The notes beneath the pieces were generated by a model. That model was not told the DNA's origin and ran no database searches. It saw only the letters and a list, made by a program, of their open reading frames with translations. DNA of 64,000 nucleotides from Desulforhopalus vacuolatus (GTDB lineage Bacteria; Desulfobacterota; Desulfobulbia; Desulfobulbales; Desulfocapsaceae), in assembly GCF_016918505.1 (NCBI RefSeq), contig NZ_JAFFPZ010000001.1, forward strand, positions 124,001 through 188,000, given 5' to 3'. Position numbers and translations under genes: made by a program. Numbering within the stretch: position 1 is the first letter of the stretch; each line of letters starts with the position of its first letter. Below are positions 63,011 through 64,000 of this stretch, one piece after another.

Positions 63011-63101
63011 ACACAACATCGAAGCTGACCGGGCGGCCGCCAATCAGCGATCCATTTGATTCCCACCGAATCGGCCGCTCCGGTCCAGCGTTTAGTTGTG
63101 T
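63011..63101 (-). other. attC-like recombination site 1, interrupted by a group II intron
   Basis: Read on the minus strand: ACACAAC, unpaired spacer, GCTGGACCGGAGCGGCCG, a 31-base loop, CGGCCGC-CCGGT-CAGC, spacer, GTTGTGT. The left arm has two bases (G and A) with no partner on the right arm, the position of extrahelical bases in attC. This strand orientation agrees with the direction of the TIR gene. The outer part of the R'' box overlaps the first bases of the group II intron (GTT|GTGTGCC on the plus strand). Confidence 0.65.
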
Positions 63102-64000
63102 GCCGGGCACGGCACACGTTCTTAAGGGTGAGTTCATCATAGTAACTCGGACTATAATGAGCAAGTCCCTGACCCAGCCTGATGGAGGCGAGCCAGAGCG
63201 AAGCGGAGACCACGACACGAAGTGGAGAGAGACCGAAGGGAACGGTAACGGTGTAGCGTTATGGCAACGGTTATCCGGTAACGGTGGCTTGAAGGAAACA
63301 ACCCGGCTACGGCAGGGTAACGCAAATGTACGGGGCGACGTACAGAAATCGAGTCAGGCGAATCTGATTGGGACCATGGCGCAGATAGCGTAGACTTCGA
63401 CACAGTCTTAAGTCCTCTATCCATCTTTAAGGATCAGGTGCGTGGTCGGCACAGTATGGAAAGACATGTATTCACCCCCGGAGATCCGTTGTGTCTCATT
63501 GATGTGATGAGTGAGCAAACCGCAAGGTGCGCTTATCGTACAACGGAAGTCAGCAGAGGGCATAGTAGGCCAGTAAACGAGCTCGGTGAATAGAAAAAAC
63601 CGGGAGGTGGCAGACTGGATGAAGGCCCGAACGGTGGCCCCAGCCGAATGGTGGGGATAAATGAAAAGAGAGATGGAGGTACGTACTTATGATCATAGCG
63701 CAGCAGTCAGCTGAAATGGGCATAGCGTCGTATTTAACCGATCCCTCGAAACAGTGGAAGAATCCGCGAACCCGTGTCCGGGAGCTGAAGAAACGGGGTA
63801 TTTATCATAAGTCAGCGGTCAGTACGGGAAATACCCGTAAAGGATCTTGGCGAATGAGCAGAGTCAAGTGGGTAATAATCGCATTACCGAATGCCTATTT
63901 CCGAAGAACTCTTGGTCTTTTTCTCCCAAGTATACAACTGCTGTCTTGATCAGCCGAACCGCCTTCTTAGTACGCGATCCGGATACTTGGCGGTGTGGGA
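63098..64000 (+). ncRNA. Group II intron, internally deleted, running off the window
   Basis: It starts GTGTGCCGGG, matching the GTGYG 5' end of bacterial group II introns. Domain I-like sequence follows (TATGGAAAGACATGTATTCA, CCCCGGAGATCCGTTG, CGGAAGTCAGCAGAGGGCAT). Only the C-terminal part of the intron protein remains (63689-63949), and a domain V-like hairpin (GAACCGCC ... GGCGGTGT) begins at 63956. The reverse-transcriptase core is absent, so it could move only with help from a protein in trans. The 3' end is outside the window. Confidence 0.7.
63689..63949 (+). pseudogene. Remnant of group II intron maturase/reverse transcriptase
   Basis: The frame reads KQWKNPRTRVRELKKRGIYH, STGNTRKGSWRMSRVK, ALPNAYFRRTLGLFLP. 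This is the C-terminal (maturase/DNA-binding) part of group II intron-encoded proteins (W+ ... R..L...G, GNxRKGxWR). The first 15 codons of the frame have no match, and the reverse-transcriptase domain is missing entirely. Confidence 0.75.

Overview
The window looks like the chromosome of a Gram-negative, probably anaerobic bacterium of the Desulfobacterota type. This is an inference from the mix of gene families (pyruvate kinase with a C-terminal PEP-utilising domain, plant-type HisA, a phosphoglycerate-mutase-like protein next to homoserine dehydrogenase, GltB/GltD, a fused CobA-HemD); no 16S rRNA is present to prove it. Core genes look moderately GC-rich. The acquired blocks (BREX island, TIR genes) are visibly poorer in GC.

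Layout. 1-12.2 kb: metabolic and housekeeping genes, including pyk, a BaiN-type flavoprotein and a minus-strand envelope cluster of LemA, an M48 peptidase, a degenerate trypsin-like protein and a secreted protein; then arfB and hisA. 12.2-30 kb: a P-loop protein, fusA, a DNA-repair-like ATL protein with YgiQ, aroC, a Clc channel with a DMT exporter, LysE, gltD and gltB. 30.4-45.7 kb: a BREX type 3 phage-defence island in its canonical order (HTH gene, brxF, brxC, pglX, [truncated GxxExxY, AlbA_2 protein], brxHII, pglZ, brxA). 45.7-58.4 kb: a DtxR-type regulator, a TnpB remnant, a very large SNF2 helicase, a DMT exporter, cobA-hemD, adk, hom with a probable homoserine kinase, and a thioesterase. 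58.4-60.7 kb: two near-identical initiator tRNA units embedded in a graveyard of small repeats and decayed GxxExxY and transposase fragments. 60.7-64 kb: a TIR / DUF4231 (SLATT) / TIR-like defence cluster on the minus strand, separated and bounded by attC-like hairpins and framed by group II intron pieces on the plus strand.

The most interesting part is the last block. The repeat boxes at the cassette boundaries fit an integron gene-cassette model: the 5' edge of the TIR cassette matches the R'' box of its own downstream attC-like site. The group II intron ends lie at the inverse-core positions of the flanking sites, in the opposite orientation to the genes, as known for group IIC-attC introns. 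No integrase is visible, so this would be an orphan cassette cluster carrying TIR-based defence genes.

Three further points stand out. The central part of pglX is much more AT-rich than its ends, as if its specificity core had been swapped. A family of about 150 bp intergenic repeats with GGTACCTTGAA-like ends recurs through the window. Remnants of GxxExxY genes recur in several intergenic regions.
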